Source: Agrobacterium fabrum (GTDB taxonomy: Bacteria; Pseudomonadota; Alphaproteobacteria; Rhizobiales; Rhizobiaceae). Taken from it: 64,000 nt of DNA. Shown here piece by piece: positions 7,346 to 14,900 of the stretch. The stretch spans positions 14,888 through 78,887 of the forward strand of contig QFOL01000001.1 of the NCBI GenBank assembly GCA_003241215.1, in the 5' to 3' direction. Position 1 is the stretch's first letter; each line of letters opens with the position of its first letter. Both the position numbers and the translations under genes were made by a program. The notes under the pieces were generated by a model. It was not told where the DNA came from, searched no databases, and was given only the letters and a program-made list of their open reading frames with translations.

Positions 7346-7574
7346 GCCCCCATCTAAGGGGGCGGCGTCCATCGGGTCAGGAGCGTAAAATTACCATCCC
7401 ATGATCGCCCGGCTCGCAAACCATGGATAACATCAGCAGAACGATAGGGGCAAGAGAACCAGCCTTCAAAAGTGAGGCCGATTAAAAGGCCGCAGGCGCG
7501 CGTTTGGGGTGTCGCACGCGTATCCGGACGCCGGAACGCTTCCTGCGCGTTCTGTGGGCCTCTGTGAAAATCTC
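7346..7574 (-). other. Untranslated gap between G and I with a hairpin over the I ribosome-binding site
   Basis: No gene is supported in these 229 bp. The segment 7346 to 7363 is an inverted repeat (GCCCCC, six-base loop, GGGGGC) ending at the base before the I start codon, so it would enclose the GGGG ribosome-binding bases. The rest is not obviously structured. The gap is the longest within the head operon and could hold a processing site or promoter; no convincing promoter elements were seen. Confidence 0.4.
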
Positions 7575-8075
7575 CTAACGACCGTCGATCGCATCCTGAA
7601 AGTGGTCCTGAATGATATCCTGAATTTCGACCAGGTCAGCATCGCTGAAGCCGAGGAAGCGACGGCGGGGGATTGTCACCGATTTCAGCTTGAACGTCTG
7701 ACCGCCCATCGAGAAGACCAGGGCGGATGCATTCTTCGGCCGGATGACGCCACCCTCATTGTGGATGCGGGCATAGATGACATCGGAGCCGATTTCGACA
7801 TTGTCGTTGGCGGCCTGATAGATGATCTGTGAAAGCCGGCGCGTTTCGCCGCGAAGCTTTCCAGGTCCCTTTTTGGTGGTCGCATAAAGCTCATTCAAAT
7901 CCTGCCAGGGTGCGCCATCCGGATCGGTCTCGGTGATAAACCGGTTTTTCGTGACCTGCGTTTCGTATTCGCCAATGTTCTTGAAAACCGGCAGAAGGTT
8001 ACCGGCCGCCTCATAGAGACGCTGCAGCGCGGCTAGTGTGCTTGCGTCGTCGACTGTGATGGATTTTCCGGCCAT
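7575..8075 (-). CDS. Phage virion morphogenesis protein (Mu gpG-like)
   Basis: The 166-residue protein starts MAGKSITVDDASTLAALQRL and contains NRFITETDPDGAPWQDLNE and GPGKLRGETRRLSQIIYQAA, ending with IPRRRFLGFSDADLVEIQDI. These are hallmarks of the virion morphogenesis family (Mu gpG, P2 gpS type), with the conserved DPxGxxW and PxRxFLG elements. It is needed for tail or head-tail assembly. Its place between F and I is the one seen in Mu. Confidence 0.88.
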   Translation of the reverse strand: MAGKSITVDDASTLAALQRLYEAAGNLLPVFKNIGEYETQVTKNRFITETDPDGAPWQDLNELYATTKKGPGKLRGETRRLSQIIYQAANDNVEIGSDVIYARIHNEGGVIRPKNASALVFSMGGQTFKLKSVTIPRRRFLGFSDADLVEIQDIIQDHFQDAIDGR

Positions 8076-8118
8076 CGGGCACTCCGTTGTTTCGGGCGGG
8101 TTTTGGTGGTATAAAAGT

Positions 8119-8169
8119 CTGGTCAGTTGATCGAGGCATTCCGGTGCCCTCCGTAGATCGGTTGACCAG
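8119..8169 (-). terminator. Large imperfect hairpin between F and G, possible partial terminator
   Basis: Arms CTGGTCA (8119 to 8125) and TGACCAG (8163 to 8169) pair perfectly, an inner GATC pairs with GATC, and the apex (GGCA with TGCC) can also pair, giving a roughly 50-nt structure in the 117-bp gap. On the minus-strand transcript it is followed by ACTTTTATA, a weak U tract. It could attenuate transcription between F and G or stabilise the upstream message. Confidence 0.45.
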
Positions 8170-8192
8170 GGCGCGTACCGGAAGACGCGCCT

Positions 8193-9431
8193 TTATTTTT
8201 TCCGGTAGATCAACGCGCCCTTTCTGTAGTTCTCAAGATAGTTTTCCGTGGTGTCGAAGCCGGTGACCGCGTTCCAGCCGTCTTTCGTCCATTCGAAGCG
8301 AATGAACATGTTGCGGCCGTCATCCAGTTCGACGCGCTTCAGGTAGGCACGGCGAAGGGCAGCGCCGGATTTGACGGCGGCCCAATCCACCCACACCTCA
8401 TCCGGCGACTGGATGGCATCGGCGAGCAACACGGCATATTGCCCACGCCCGCGCTTGCCGCTCTTCAGGCCGACGACTGTGCCGTCCGGCATACGCTGCT
8501 CGAACAATGACCGGTCGATGCTGATAATGCCGCCCGACGCGTCACGATAGAAACCGGCTTCGTCAGCGCCGAGGCCAAAGCGGGCGAGGAATGCGGAAAC
8601 ATAGTTTTCCGGCTTTTCGTCCTCGGGGAGCAGGTCGGCGGGATCGGCTCGCGTCGGTTTCGGAAGCGGTGGCAATGGCAGTGCCGGCGCCGGCGCGCCA
8701 AAGGCCGAAAGCGGGGCCTGAAGCTCGGTCGGTACAATGCCATGCAGCCACTCATGACCGACATTGTATTCCCACCCGCGATCGATACCGGGGATGCGCA
8801 TTTCCGGCTGACCAGTGCGCGGATCCGCGTCCTCATAAGCGTTGAGGTCAGGCGATGGATCAGGCCCTGATTTGCCCATGCGCTTCAGATCGCGCTCCGA
8901 GCGGCTTTCGACATCGCAGAAACAGCCAAAACCGTTCGGCGGAAACATGTAGCGCCAAGCCGGATCATCGGCGCGAAGTACCATGCCGTTCCAGGACAGG
9001 TGCAGCTTGCGGGGATGTTCAGAGCCGGAATGGATATATTCCAGATATGGCCGGTAACGCATCACGTCCGGATCGGTCATCTGCTTCCAGCGGCCGGCCA
9101 TGTATGAGGTGCGCATGTTGGTGGTAAAAATGATCCTGGAGCGCCAGGCGCTGCGCTCCTCGTCGGTCTTGCCGTGGGAGAAGTATTTCCAGCCGTAACG
9201 CTCGACGATCTTGTCGAAGTCCTTGCGGAACTCTTCAAGGCCGGTTCCTTCCGAGCGGGCTTTCTCGATCGCAACCCGGAAATCAGAAAGCATGTCGTCG
9301 CGGGTGACGCCGGCGACGGAAAAAGCCCTGACATGAGCGCCATGCCGAAGATCATCGGAACGGCGCGTCGGCAGGTTCACTTTCTGCGACAGAAAGTCGA
9401 TCGCTTCCTGAAACGGCAGCTGGTCAGCCAT
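8193..9431 (-). CDS. Mu gpF-like head morphogenesis protein with C-terminal PBECR-like nuclease-fold domain
   Basis: The 412-residue protein from the ATG at 9431 (MADQLPFQEAIDFLSQKVNL) carries the Mu F minor head domain, including FTTNMRTSYMAGRWKQMTDP, YLEYIHSGSEHPRKLHLSWN and PPNGFGCFCDVESRSERDL. After a Pro-rich linker (residues about 245 to 270) the last 130 residues (FGLGADEAGFYRDASGGIIS through TTENYLENYRKGALIYRKK) look like the PBECR2-type barrel domain found fused to phage F proteins. The N-terminal part is a head component next to the portal. The barrel belongs to a fold shared with Barnase-EndoU-ColicinE5/D-RelE toxins, so an injected effector role is possible but untested. It overlaps the portal gene by 8 bp. 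Confidence 0.85.
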   Translation of the reverse strand: MADQLPFQEAIDFLSQKVNLPTRRSDDLRHGAHVRAFSVAGVTRDDMLSDFRVAIEKARSEGTGLEEFRKDFDKIVERYGWKYFSHGKTDEERSAWRSRIIFTTNMRTSYMAGRWKQMTDPDVMRYRPYLEYIHSGSEHPRKLHLSWNGMVLRADDPAWRYMFPPNGFGCFCDVESRSERDLKRMGKSGPDPSPDLNAYEDADPRTGQPEMRIPGIDRGWEYNVGHEWLHGIVPTELQAPLSAFGAPAPALPLPPLPKPTRADPADLLPEDEKPENYVSAFLARFGLGADEAGFYRDASGGIISIDRSLFEQRMPDGTVVGLKSGKRGRGQYAVLLADAIQSPDEVWVDWAAVKSGAALRRAYLKRVELDDGRNMFIRFEWTKDGWNAVTGFDTTENYLENYRKGALIYRKK

Positions 9432-10923
9432 TGACGCTATCCACGCCTTCGAGCTCGGCAAGGAGCGAGCCCTGTTCCAGCGCTGAAGCGAGATCCTCGA
9501 CGCCGAGCTCCGAAGACAGGCGGGCAAGACGCAGGATCAGATCGTCATAATCCTTCGCCTCGGTAAATTCGGTGCGCACCTGCTCGACCATGGCGTCGAT
9601 CGCGGGCTGCGCCACGGTTTCAAGCTGGCTTGAAAGGTCCTCAACGACCTCCCGGCCGCGTGCCGAAACAGTATGCGGGTTTTCCGCAAATTCGAGACCG
9701 GCCGTCACGGACGCCAGCGTCGTGGGCTGGGGCTTGCCGTCGTCTGTGATCGGCGCGGGCTTCTGCTTTTTCACCCATTCGCCGCCATAGGTCTCGTTGA
9801 CATAGTCGATATCGGCCGGCTCATAGCCCATGTCATGCAGCTTCTTGTCGCGCTCGACCTTCTTGTCCAGGTCCTCGGCCTCGGAGAAATCGCGCCAGAC
9901 ATCCGGGAGGCGTGCGCCGGGATAGTTCAGTTCGACGATCCACCGGACAATGGTATTTTTGATGGTGGCACTCAACAGGTCGGAATCGGCCTTGGCGATG
10001 GCGATGCGCACCTCGTTGTGGATTTCACCGAGAGAACGCGCGCCGCGCTCGCCGCTATTGGTCGACAGCGTTTCCCCAAGCACGGCCTCGCTCATAAGCT
10101 CATCCAGATACCGGCTCAAAGCCTCCTGAAGGGCACCGCCGCCGCCGCTCTTGGCTTCCAGTAGCTCCATGGTGACGCCTTCAGGCGTGACGATACCGGT
10201 ATCGTTTGCCATTTTGCGAAGCGCCGTTTCCAGCATCGCCTGGCGCTTTTCGTCGAATGAGCCGGTGTAGGTCGCGTGGACCGTCGGCGATGCGTGCTTT
10301 TCCACGCCGCGCAGCCAGTGCCCCAACACCTGGCGCTTGAACCATGCTGGCCAATAAAGAACCGAGCCGATACCGACGCCATACGGGTCATCGTCATCGT
10401 CGTCGATCGAGTGGCGGTGAACGATGAACTTGCGATCGGGAACGGGTTCGCCATCGACCACATTGGAACGGGTGAGAACGCGCAGCGCGCCCTCCGTCGT
10501 CATCCGGAAGCGGCGCTGTTTTTTTACCCGGACAAGTTTGATGGTCCAGACGCCGTCGACATTGTCCCACATAACTTCGCCAACGGCGAAGCCCTTCAGC
10601 ACCGCGCCGAGCAGCCCCTTGGTGAGCTTGTCGAAATCGATCGCCTTCAGTTGCTTTTCAACTTCGGCGGCGGCTTTCTTTTCGAGGCGAGAGGGATTGT
10701 CCGGAGGCTGGACTTTCCATTCACGGCTGACGACTTCCAGCTTGCGTTTCTGCAGGATGGCAAACGCGTGGGGGTCCCTGCGGATTTCGTCATAAACCTT
10801 CAGGCCGGCGACACCGCCGCGTGATGCAAGCACCTCGTCTGTTGGCTGCATGACGTTCTGGAAATGCGGCACATAAGGATCGGAAGCGACCGTTGCAATT
10901 TCCTGGGTGATTGGCGTCGCCAT
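9424..10923 (-). CDS. Portal protein (Mu gp29-like, DUF935)
   Basis: The 499-residue protein matches the DUF935/gp29 family: DEIRRDPHAFAILQKRKLEV near the N-terminus, LLGAVLKGFAVGEVMWDNVD, then DDPYGVGIGSVLYWPAWFK and LSTNSGERGARSLGEIHNEV. The portal forms the dodecameric DNA channel at the capsid vertex and contacts terminase. It lies one base after the large terminase gene, and the 3' end overlaps F. The length is normal for the family. Confidence 0.92.
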   Translation of the reverse strand: MATPITQEIATVASDPYVPHFQNVMQPTDEVLASRGGVAGLKVYDEIRRDPHAFAILQKRKLEVVSREWKVQPPDNPSRLEKKAAAEVEKQLKAIDFDKLTKGLLGAVLKGFAVGEVMWDNVDGVWTIKLVRVKKQRRFRMTTEGALRVLTRSNVVDGEPVPDRKFIVHRHSIDDDDDDPYGVGIGSVLYWPAWFKRQVLGHWLRGVEKHASPTVHATYTGSFDEKRQAMLETALRKMANDTGIVTPEGVTMELLEAKSGGGGALQEALSRYLDELMSEAVLGETLSTNSGERGARSLGEIHNEVRIAIAKADSDLLSATIKNTIVRWIVELNYPGARLPDVWRDFSEAEDLDKKVERDKKLHDMGYEPADIDYVNETYGGEWVKKQKPAPITDDGKPQPTTLASVTAGLEFAENPHTVSARGREVVEDLSSQLETVAQPAIDAMVEQVRTEFTEAKDYDDLILRLARLSSELGVEDLASALEQGSLLAELEGVDSVNG

Positions 10924-10924
10924 T

Positions 10925-12553
10925 TTACATCCTCATGAAGTCTGAAAGGTCGGCGCGGGGCACAAGGGCCCCGAGATCGCCGGTATACTGTTCTGCGATT
11001 TTCGAACTGGCCCGTTCGTCGCCGGGGGTGCTGGCACCGATTTCGCCGCCGTCCTGTTCGCTGGCATAGATGACGAGCGCGCCCGCGATCGCGGCTTCAC
11101 CGTGACGCTCGTAGCCATCCGTGCCCATGGTGCGGGCGTTGTCGGGCACCTTGGCGACACCCTTTTCCATCTTCACGGCGCGGTAGTCGGCAAGAACATC
11201 ATCGTGTTTGGAAATCTCGATCGTGCCGTCTTCGAAGGCGGCTTTCATCTTCGGCATGTTCAGGATGTACCAGGCCTGAGACAGCTTGATTTCCGAAACA
11301 TAGGATGGACCCCATTCCTGCCTTGCGGCTTCGGCATGAGAGGCACCGTTGCCCGTCGCGTCGAATGCGGCATGGAAGAAGCGAGGCGTGTTCGCCCTCA
11401 ACCAGAAGATAATCTGCTTCTGGCTTTCGAACGGGACATTGCGCAGTTCGAGCATGAACGGGGTGGAAAGACTGAGGTTTTCGCGCACCTGGAACGGATG
11501 GATAAAAGAACCGTCACCCGATCGGCCGAAGTCCTGACCGAAGCCCGACCGCAAAAGCGGGTCCATTTTTTTGACGTAGGGGAGCAATTCTTCCCGGCAG
11601 AATTTATCGATCTCGGCTTTGCGAAGATCGGCCTTCCAGTCCACGAAGCCGTCCGGAGCCTTCCAACGGATAAGCGGGATATGTTCATGCATCCGCGCCG
11701 CGATCATGGTGCGGGGCAGATAAGAGCCCGAGGAAAGCGACGGAATACAGAACAATTCCTCGTCAGCGCCGGAGCCATAGAACTTGATGATCTTCGCCCG
11801 CCACTCGGCTTCACCCTCTGGCGACCATTCTTTTCCGGTTACGAGGCAGATGCGTTCATAAAGACCGTCGCGCAAAGCCTCATCGAAATCGATGCGGAGA
11901 TGCTTGTAGTCCTGCTTTTCGGAGAGAACGTCCTGTATCTGCTCGTTGAAATGGTTCTCGTAGCCGTTATGGGTCGAGCAGACGATAACCTGTCCGCCCC
12001 ACATCAGGAACGCGAGCGCCGCCTTCAGGAGCTGCTCCAGATCGTCAACGAAGGCTGCTTCGTCGATCATGACGACGCCCTGTTTGCCGCGAAGCGTGCG
12101 CGGGGCAGATGACAGGCCAACGATTTCGAACCCGGACGCGAACTTGATCCGGAACGCCTGGATAGAGCGCTCGCCGTTCTTGTCGCTGTCGTCGAACAGG
12201 AATTCTTCCAGTTCCATTGCTGCAGCTGAGAAGTTTCGCGCCCACATGGCGCAGGCGTCGATAAACTCGCGGGTCATCTCCTGCGAATAGGAGATATACA
12301 TAAAGTCCATGCCGCCCGCCTGGCGCGACATCGAGGCGCGGATAACGGCGTAGGCAGCACACGCCCATGTGAGGCCGATACGGCGGGATTTCTCGACCAG
12401 GAGAACCGGGCAAAGCGAGACGCTGCGCAAAAGAGCGACCGTGCGCTGCTGGTATGGCAGAAGCGCACGATGCTTTTCGATGGTTTCCAGAACGGCTTCC
12501 GTCGAAAGACGGCGCGCCTCGGCCCATTGTTCCTTGCTGAGAGGACCGCTCAT
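10925..12553 (-). CDS. Terminase large subunit (Mu gp28-like)
   Basis: The 542-residue protein has the Mu-type terminase ATPase: a deviant Walker A at about residues 54 to 64 (VEKSRRIGLTW) and Walker B GVVMIDEAAF at about residues 160 to 169, then a coupling motif VIVCSTHNGYENHFNEQI. The C-terminal nuclease domain follows (GQDFGRSGDGSFIHPFQ; HAAFDATGNGASHAEAARQE) with acidic residues suited to metal binding. It packages headfuls of phage plus flanking host DNA in Mu relatives. Its start overlaps the gp27-like gene as ATGA. Confidence 0.93.
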   Translation of the reverse strand: MSGPLSKEQWAEARRLSTEAVLETIEKHRALLPYQQRTVALLRSVSLCPVLLVEKSRRIGLTWACAAYAVIRASMSRQAGGMDFMYISYSQEMTREFIDACAMWARNFSAAAMELEEFLFDDSDKNGERSIQAFRIKFASGFEIVGLSSAPRTLRGKQGVVMIDEAAFVDDLEQLLKAALAFLMWGGQVIVCSTHNGYENHFNEQIQDVLSEKQDYKHLRIDFDEALRDGLYERICLVTGKEWSPEGEAEWRAKIIKFYGSGADEELFCIPSLSSGSYLPRTMIAARMHEHIPLIRWKAPDGFVDWKADLRKAEIDKFCREELLPYVKKMDPLLRSGFGQDFGRSGDGSFIHPFQVRENLSLSTPFMLELRNVPFESQKQIIFWLRANTPRFFHAAFDATGNGASHAEAARQEWGPSYVSEIKLSQAWYILNMPKMKAAFEDGTIEISKHDDVLADYRAVKMEKGVAKVPDNARTMGTDGYERHGEAAIAGALVIYASEQDGGEIGASTPGDERASSKIAEQYTGDLGALVPRADLSDFMRM

Positions 12554-13131
12554 CCGGACACCCCAAGAATTTTGTCGAGGATCTCGGCGGCGGCCTCTTC
12601 GCTAAGGCCCTTGGATTTCGCCACGGTCTTGACGGCTTCCTTGGCCTTGGTGGCGAACTCGGCCTCGACCTTCTGACGGCGATTGGTCGAAACCCCTTGC
12701 GCGCGTGAGGCAGAGAAAAGCGCATCCGCGAGAGCCTTTGCACCCTTCGGATCGAAGCCAGCCTCGCCACCATTGGTCACCAGTTCGAAGACAAGCGTCT
12801 TAATGGCTTCGGAAGCGATCAGGGTCAGATCGTCGGATGCGGCGGCATCGAACTTGCTGGCGAGCGTTGTAGCGATCTCGCGGGTCTGGTTGAGCCGCTG
12901 CGTCAAAGTCGCGAGGCGGATCGAATAGCGGTTGAACGCCGAAAACGACGGAATGGAAAATTCCAGCTCGCCACGATGCTCCTGGTGCAGCAGTTCCAGC
13001 TTGCCGACAAACTCTTCGTAAATGTCGGTCTGCGTCCGCTCTCTGTTCTGGAGTTCAGACGCTGCCCAGGCAACCGCATCTGCGCAAGCCTCGGGCAGCA
13101 ATTCAATACCGGAAAGTCGCCCGCGTCCCAT
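12550..13131 (-). CDS. DUF3486 protein, probable small terminase subunit (Mu gp27-like)
   Basis: The protein (193 residues from ATG 13131, or 195 from GTG 13137) opens MGRGRLSGIELLPEACADAV, the characteristic start of DUF3486/gp27 proteins, and is wholly helical with SAFNRYSIRLATLTQRLNQT in the middle and an Ala/Lys-rich C-terminus. It is next to the large terminase gene and is regarded as the DNA-recognition subunit. The ATG was chosen because family members begin MGRGR; the GTG overlaps the upstream stop and could serve instead. Confidence 0.85.
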   Translation of the reverse strand: MGRGRLSGIELLPEACADAVAWAASELQNRERTQTDIYEEFVGKLELLHQEHRGELEFSIPSFSAFNRYSIRLATLTQRLNQTREIATTLASKFDAAASDDLTLIASEAIKTLVFELVTNGGEAGFDPKGAKALADALFSASRAQGVSTNRRQKVEAEFATKAKEAVKTVAKSKGLSEEAAAEILDKILGVSG

Positions 13132-13133
13132 GG

Positions 13134-13433
13134 TCACACCGCCGGCGATGGGCGTTTGACGCCTTCAAGGATGCCCCGGCGCTCGACATGATCGATACCG
13201 AGCCGGGTGATTTCAGCGATTAGAACCGTTCCGGCTTCCGTGTTCCGAACAGCGCCAATGTCTGCCAGATAGCGAAGCTGCTGGCGTATCCATTCTCGCG
13301 AGCGGCGGTGGGCAAAGGTTTCGAGCACGGTCGTAAGGATGCTCTCGTTAAGGCGACCGTCCGGTTGGTCGTTCAAGGCCCGCAGAATGACGAGGCGAGC
13401 GTCCACGGTGAGATGCTGATTATAGTCGCTCAT
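13134..13433 (-). CDS. gp26-like winged-helix phage protein (VpaChn25_0724 type)
   Basis: The 99-residue protein contains RLVILRALNDQPDGRLNESI, RRSREWIRQQLRYLADIGAV and VLIAEITRLGIDHVERRGIL. This is a winged helix-turn-helix with a terminal GxDHVER-type helix, as in the VpaChn25_0724 family that sits at the gp26 position of Mu-like phages. It may help DNA recognition in packaging. ATGA-type overlaps connect it with both neighbours. Confidence 0.82.
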   Translation of the reverse strand: MSDYNQHLTVDARLVILRALNDQPDGRLNESILTTVLETFAHRRSREWIRQQLRYLADIGAVRNTEAGTVLIAEITRLGIDHVERRGILEGVKRPSPAV

Positions 13434-13795
13434 GCTGCCGCATTACCTTTCAGTAAAAAGTCCTCGACGCGATTGACGGTTCGCGCCACACCGATCTGGC
13501 TTTCTTCCATGCGGCCGATCTTACCGCTCAGTTCCGATATCGATAGGCGCATTTCCATGACGGCTTTCGCATCCGGGAGATGCTTCATGTCGCTCTCAAG
13601 GGCCTGCGTGCGTTGGCCGAGCGCGGTGATCGCGGCCATCATCGCCTTCTTTTCCTCGGCGTCCTGGCGGCGGAACTCGGCCAAATCGTTAGCGGTCTTC
13701 TTGGCGCCGGATGTGAGCCACAGCCAGATTGTCGCGCCAACAGAAATCACGAGCGACACTAAGCCTAGCCAAGACCTTAAGTTTTCCATGTCCAT
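13430..13795 (-). CDS. DUF2730 (Mu gp25-like) membrane-anchored coiled-coil protein
   Basis: From the ATG at 13795 (MDMENLRSWLGLVSLVISVG) the protein is 121 residues, with one N-terminal membrane segment (about residues 9 to 27) and a long coiled coil (AEEKKAMMAAITALGQRTQA onwards). This is the DUF2730/gp25 layout found just after the lysis genes. The start overlaps the DksA-like stop as ATGA. The long upstream frame to 14161 is an artefact running through the DksA-like and Rz1 genes. The function is unknown. Confidence 0.8.
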   Translation of the reverse strand: MDMENLRSWLGLVSLVISVGATIWLWLTSGAKKTANDLAEFRRQDAEEKKAMMAAITALGQRTQALESDMKHLPDAKAVMEMRLSISELSGKIGRMEESQIGVARTVNRVEDFLLKGNAAA

Positions 13796-14019
13796 CACCG
13801 GTCCCTTTGTCTCTGTTCGTGTCGGGTCTGGCACCGGATGCAACGGGTGGCGGACGGGAGAGCGAGACGGCGCTCGCGGGGAATGTCGTTCGAGCAGTCC
13901 TCGCACTGGACAGTGCCGGCGCCGCGCAACGTTCTTGCTACGGCCGCGATGCCGGTTTGACGTTCTTGCTCGGTTCGATCCGCCGCCAGATCGAGGGCGG
14001 AATTGCTTCCAAAATTCAT
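13795..14019 (-). CDS. DksA/TraR-type C4 zinc-finger protein
   Basis: The 74-residue product starts MNFGSNSALDLAADRTEQER at the ATG of an ATGA overlap. Its C-terminal half has the DksA/TraR zinc finger: CEDC, then 17 residues including IPRERRLALPSATR, then CIRC. Short TraR-like proteins bind the secondary channel of RNA polymerase and mimic DksA plus ppGpp. They are standard in the gp24-25 region of Mu-like phages. It could tune host or phage late transcription. The N-terminal helix lacks a clear acidic tip motif, so activity is not certain. Confidence 0.85.
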   Translation of the reverse strand: MNFGSNSALDLAADRTEQERQTGIAAVARTLRGAGTVQCEDCSNDIPRERRLALPSATRCIRCQTRHEQRQRDR

Positions 14020-14303
14020 TGCGTGGTCTCCGGTACGTTGTCGATTGCAGCGACGGCCGCCGCGCGGCGGGCATCGCACGACATGATTTCGGTTCGATCA
14101 GCACCCCATCGTGCGGTAACTTCGCGCACCGACAGGTCACGGTCGGGCAGATCGCCAACAACGCAAGGAACCCGCGAGGCGGGCGGCACGGTAGCTTTGA
14201 CTGTTCTGACGATGATCGGCGGCGCCGGCTTCGGGTCAGCGGGGGAGCAGGCGGACGCGATCACGGCCAAGGCCGCAAGCATCGCCATTCGGCAAAGCCG
14301 CAT
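14016..14303 (-). CDS. Outer-membrane spanin lipoprotein (Rz1-like)
   Basis: The 95-residue protein begins MRLCRMAMLAALAVIASACS: a signal sequence ending in an ASAC lipobox-like site (Ala rather than Leu at -3), followed by a Pro-rich stretch (PADPKPAPPIIV). The first 68 bp lie inside the end of the Rz-like gene in another frame, the nested arrangement characteristic of Rz/Rz1. It would be lipid-anchored in the outer membrane and pair with the inner-membrane spanin to fuse the envelopes at the end of lysis. Confidence 0.8.
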   Translation of the reverse strand: MRLCRMAMLAALAVIASACSPADPKPAPPIIVRTVKATVPPASRVPCVVGDLPDRDLSVREVTARWGADRTEIMSCDARRAAAVAAIDNVPETTQ

Positions 14304-14601
14304 TCTCTTTCTCCAGTTTCTCTTTGTTGACGTTCAGTGCGGCGATCCGGACGGATGTGTCCCGTTCAAGCTCAATGGCGAAACGAACCTGTGCCGCCTC
14401 GGCATTGGCGGCCTTTGTGTTGGCGGTCTCGATCTCACCTTTCCAATGGGCGTCGCGCTCGGATGCTTTCAGATCGACCGCCCGTTCCATCATCCCGTTG
14501 ACGGTGGCGATGGTGAGCCAGCCGAGAAAGGATGCGACCGCAAGAAATATCGCCACAATGATCAGGGGCGTGACCGCCTTCGAAAGCCACGCCCCGATCA
14601 T
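14236..14601 (-). CDS. Inner-membrane spanin (Rz-like)
   Basis: The 121-residue protein has a short cytoplasmic start, one membrane segment (LIIVAIFLAVASFLGWLTIA, about residues 13 to 32) and a long charged helical periplasmic part (KGEIETANTKAANAEAAQVR). This is the i-spanin design. The downstream Rz1-like gene starts within it, supporting the pair. It overlaps the holin-like gene by 4 bp. Confidence 0.8.
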   Translation of the reverse strand: MIGAWLSKAVTPLIIVAIFLAVASFLGWLTIATVNGMMERAVDLKASERDAHWKGEIETANTKAANAEAAQVRFAIELERDTSVRIAALNVNKEKLEKENAALPNGDACGLGRDRVRLLPR

Positions 14602-14894
14602 CGGGAACTCTCCGGAAACTCGGCGGGCACATCGCGGGGATTGTAGGGAGGCGACGAAGGCAAAACGGAATCGGCGCGCAAGGTGTTGGCGAAGTCCATC
14701 GCGCCGGCAAAACGGTGAATGCCGAGCATGGCCGCAATAAGCAGGATCATCGACGGAATGACGATGTTGGCGAGCGCAATGGCGTTCTCGCTGCCGTTAA
14801 GGCCAGCCCAGACGATACCGATGATGACAGACCATGCGAACCAGAGCGAGATCCACAACTGCGTTTTCGTGGTGCGGTAGGAAGGCTTCTTCAT
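14598..14894 (-). CDS. Two-helix membrane protein, probable holin
   Basis: The 98-residue protein has two membrane segments (LWISLWFAWSVIIGIVWAGL, about residues 13 to 32, and ALANIVIPSMILLIAAMLGI, about 40 to 59), with a basic N-terminus (MKKPSYRTTK) and a polar C-terminus. It lies between endolysin and spanin genes, the usual holin location. Hole formation would release the cytoplasmic endolysin, which lacks a signal peptide. The holin role is inferred from topology and neighbours. Confidence 0.7.
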   Translation of the reverse strand: MKKPSYRTTKTQLWISLWFAWSVIIGIVWAGLNGSENAIALANIVIPSMILLIAAMLGIHRFAGAMDFANTLRADSVLPSSPPYNPRDVPAEFPESSR

Positions 14895-14900
14895 TGCCGC

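Noticed and set aside
13430-14161. Long N-terminal extension of the gp25-like gene
   Set aside because: It would run out of frame through the DksA-like and Rz1-like genes; the family start with ATGA overlap is at 13795.
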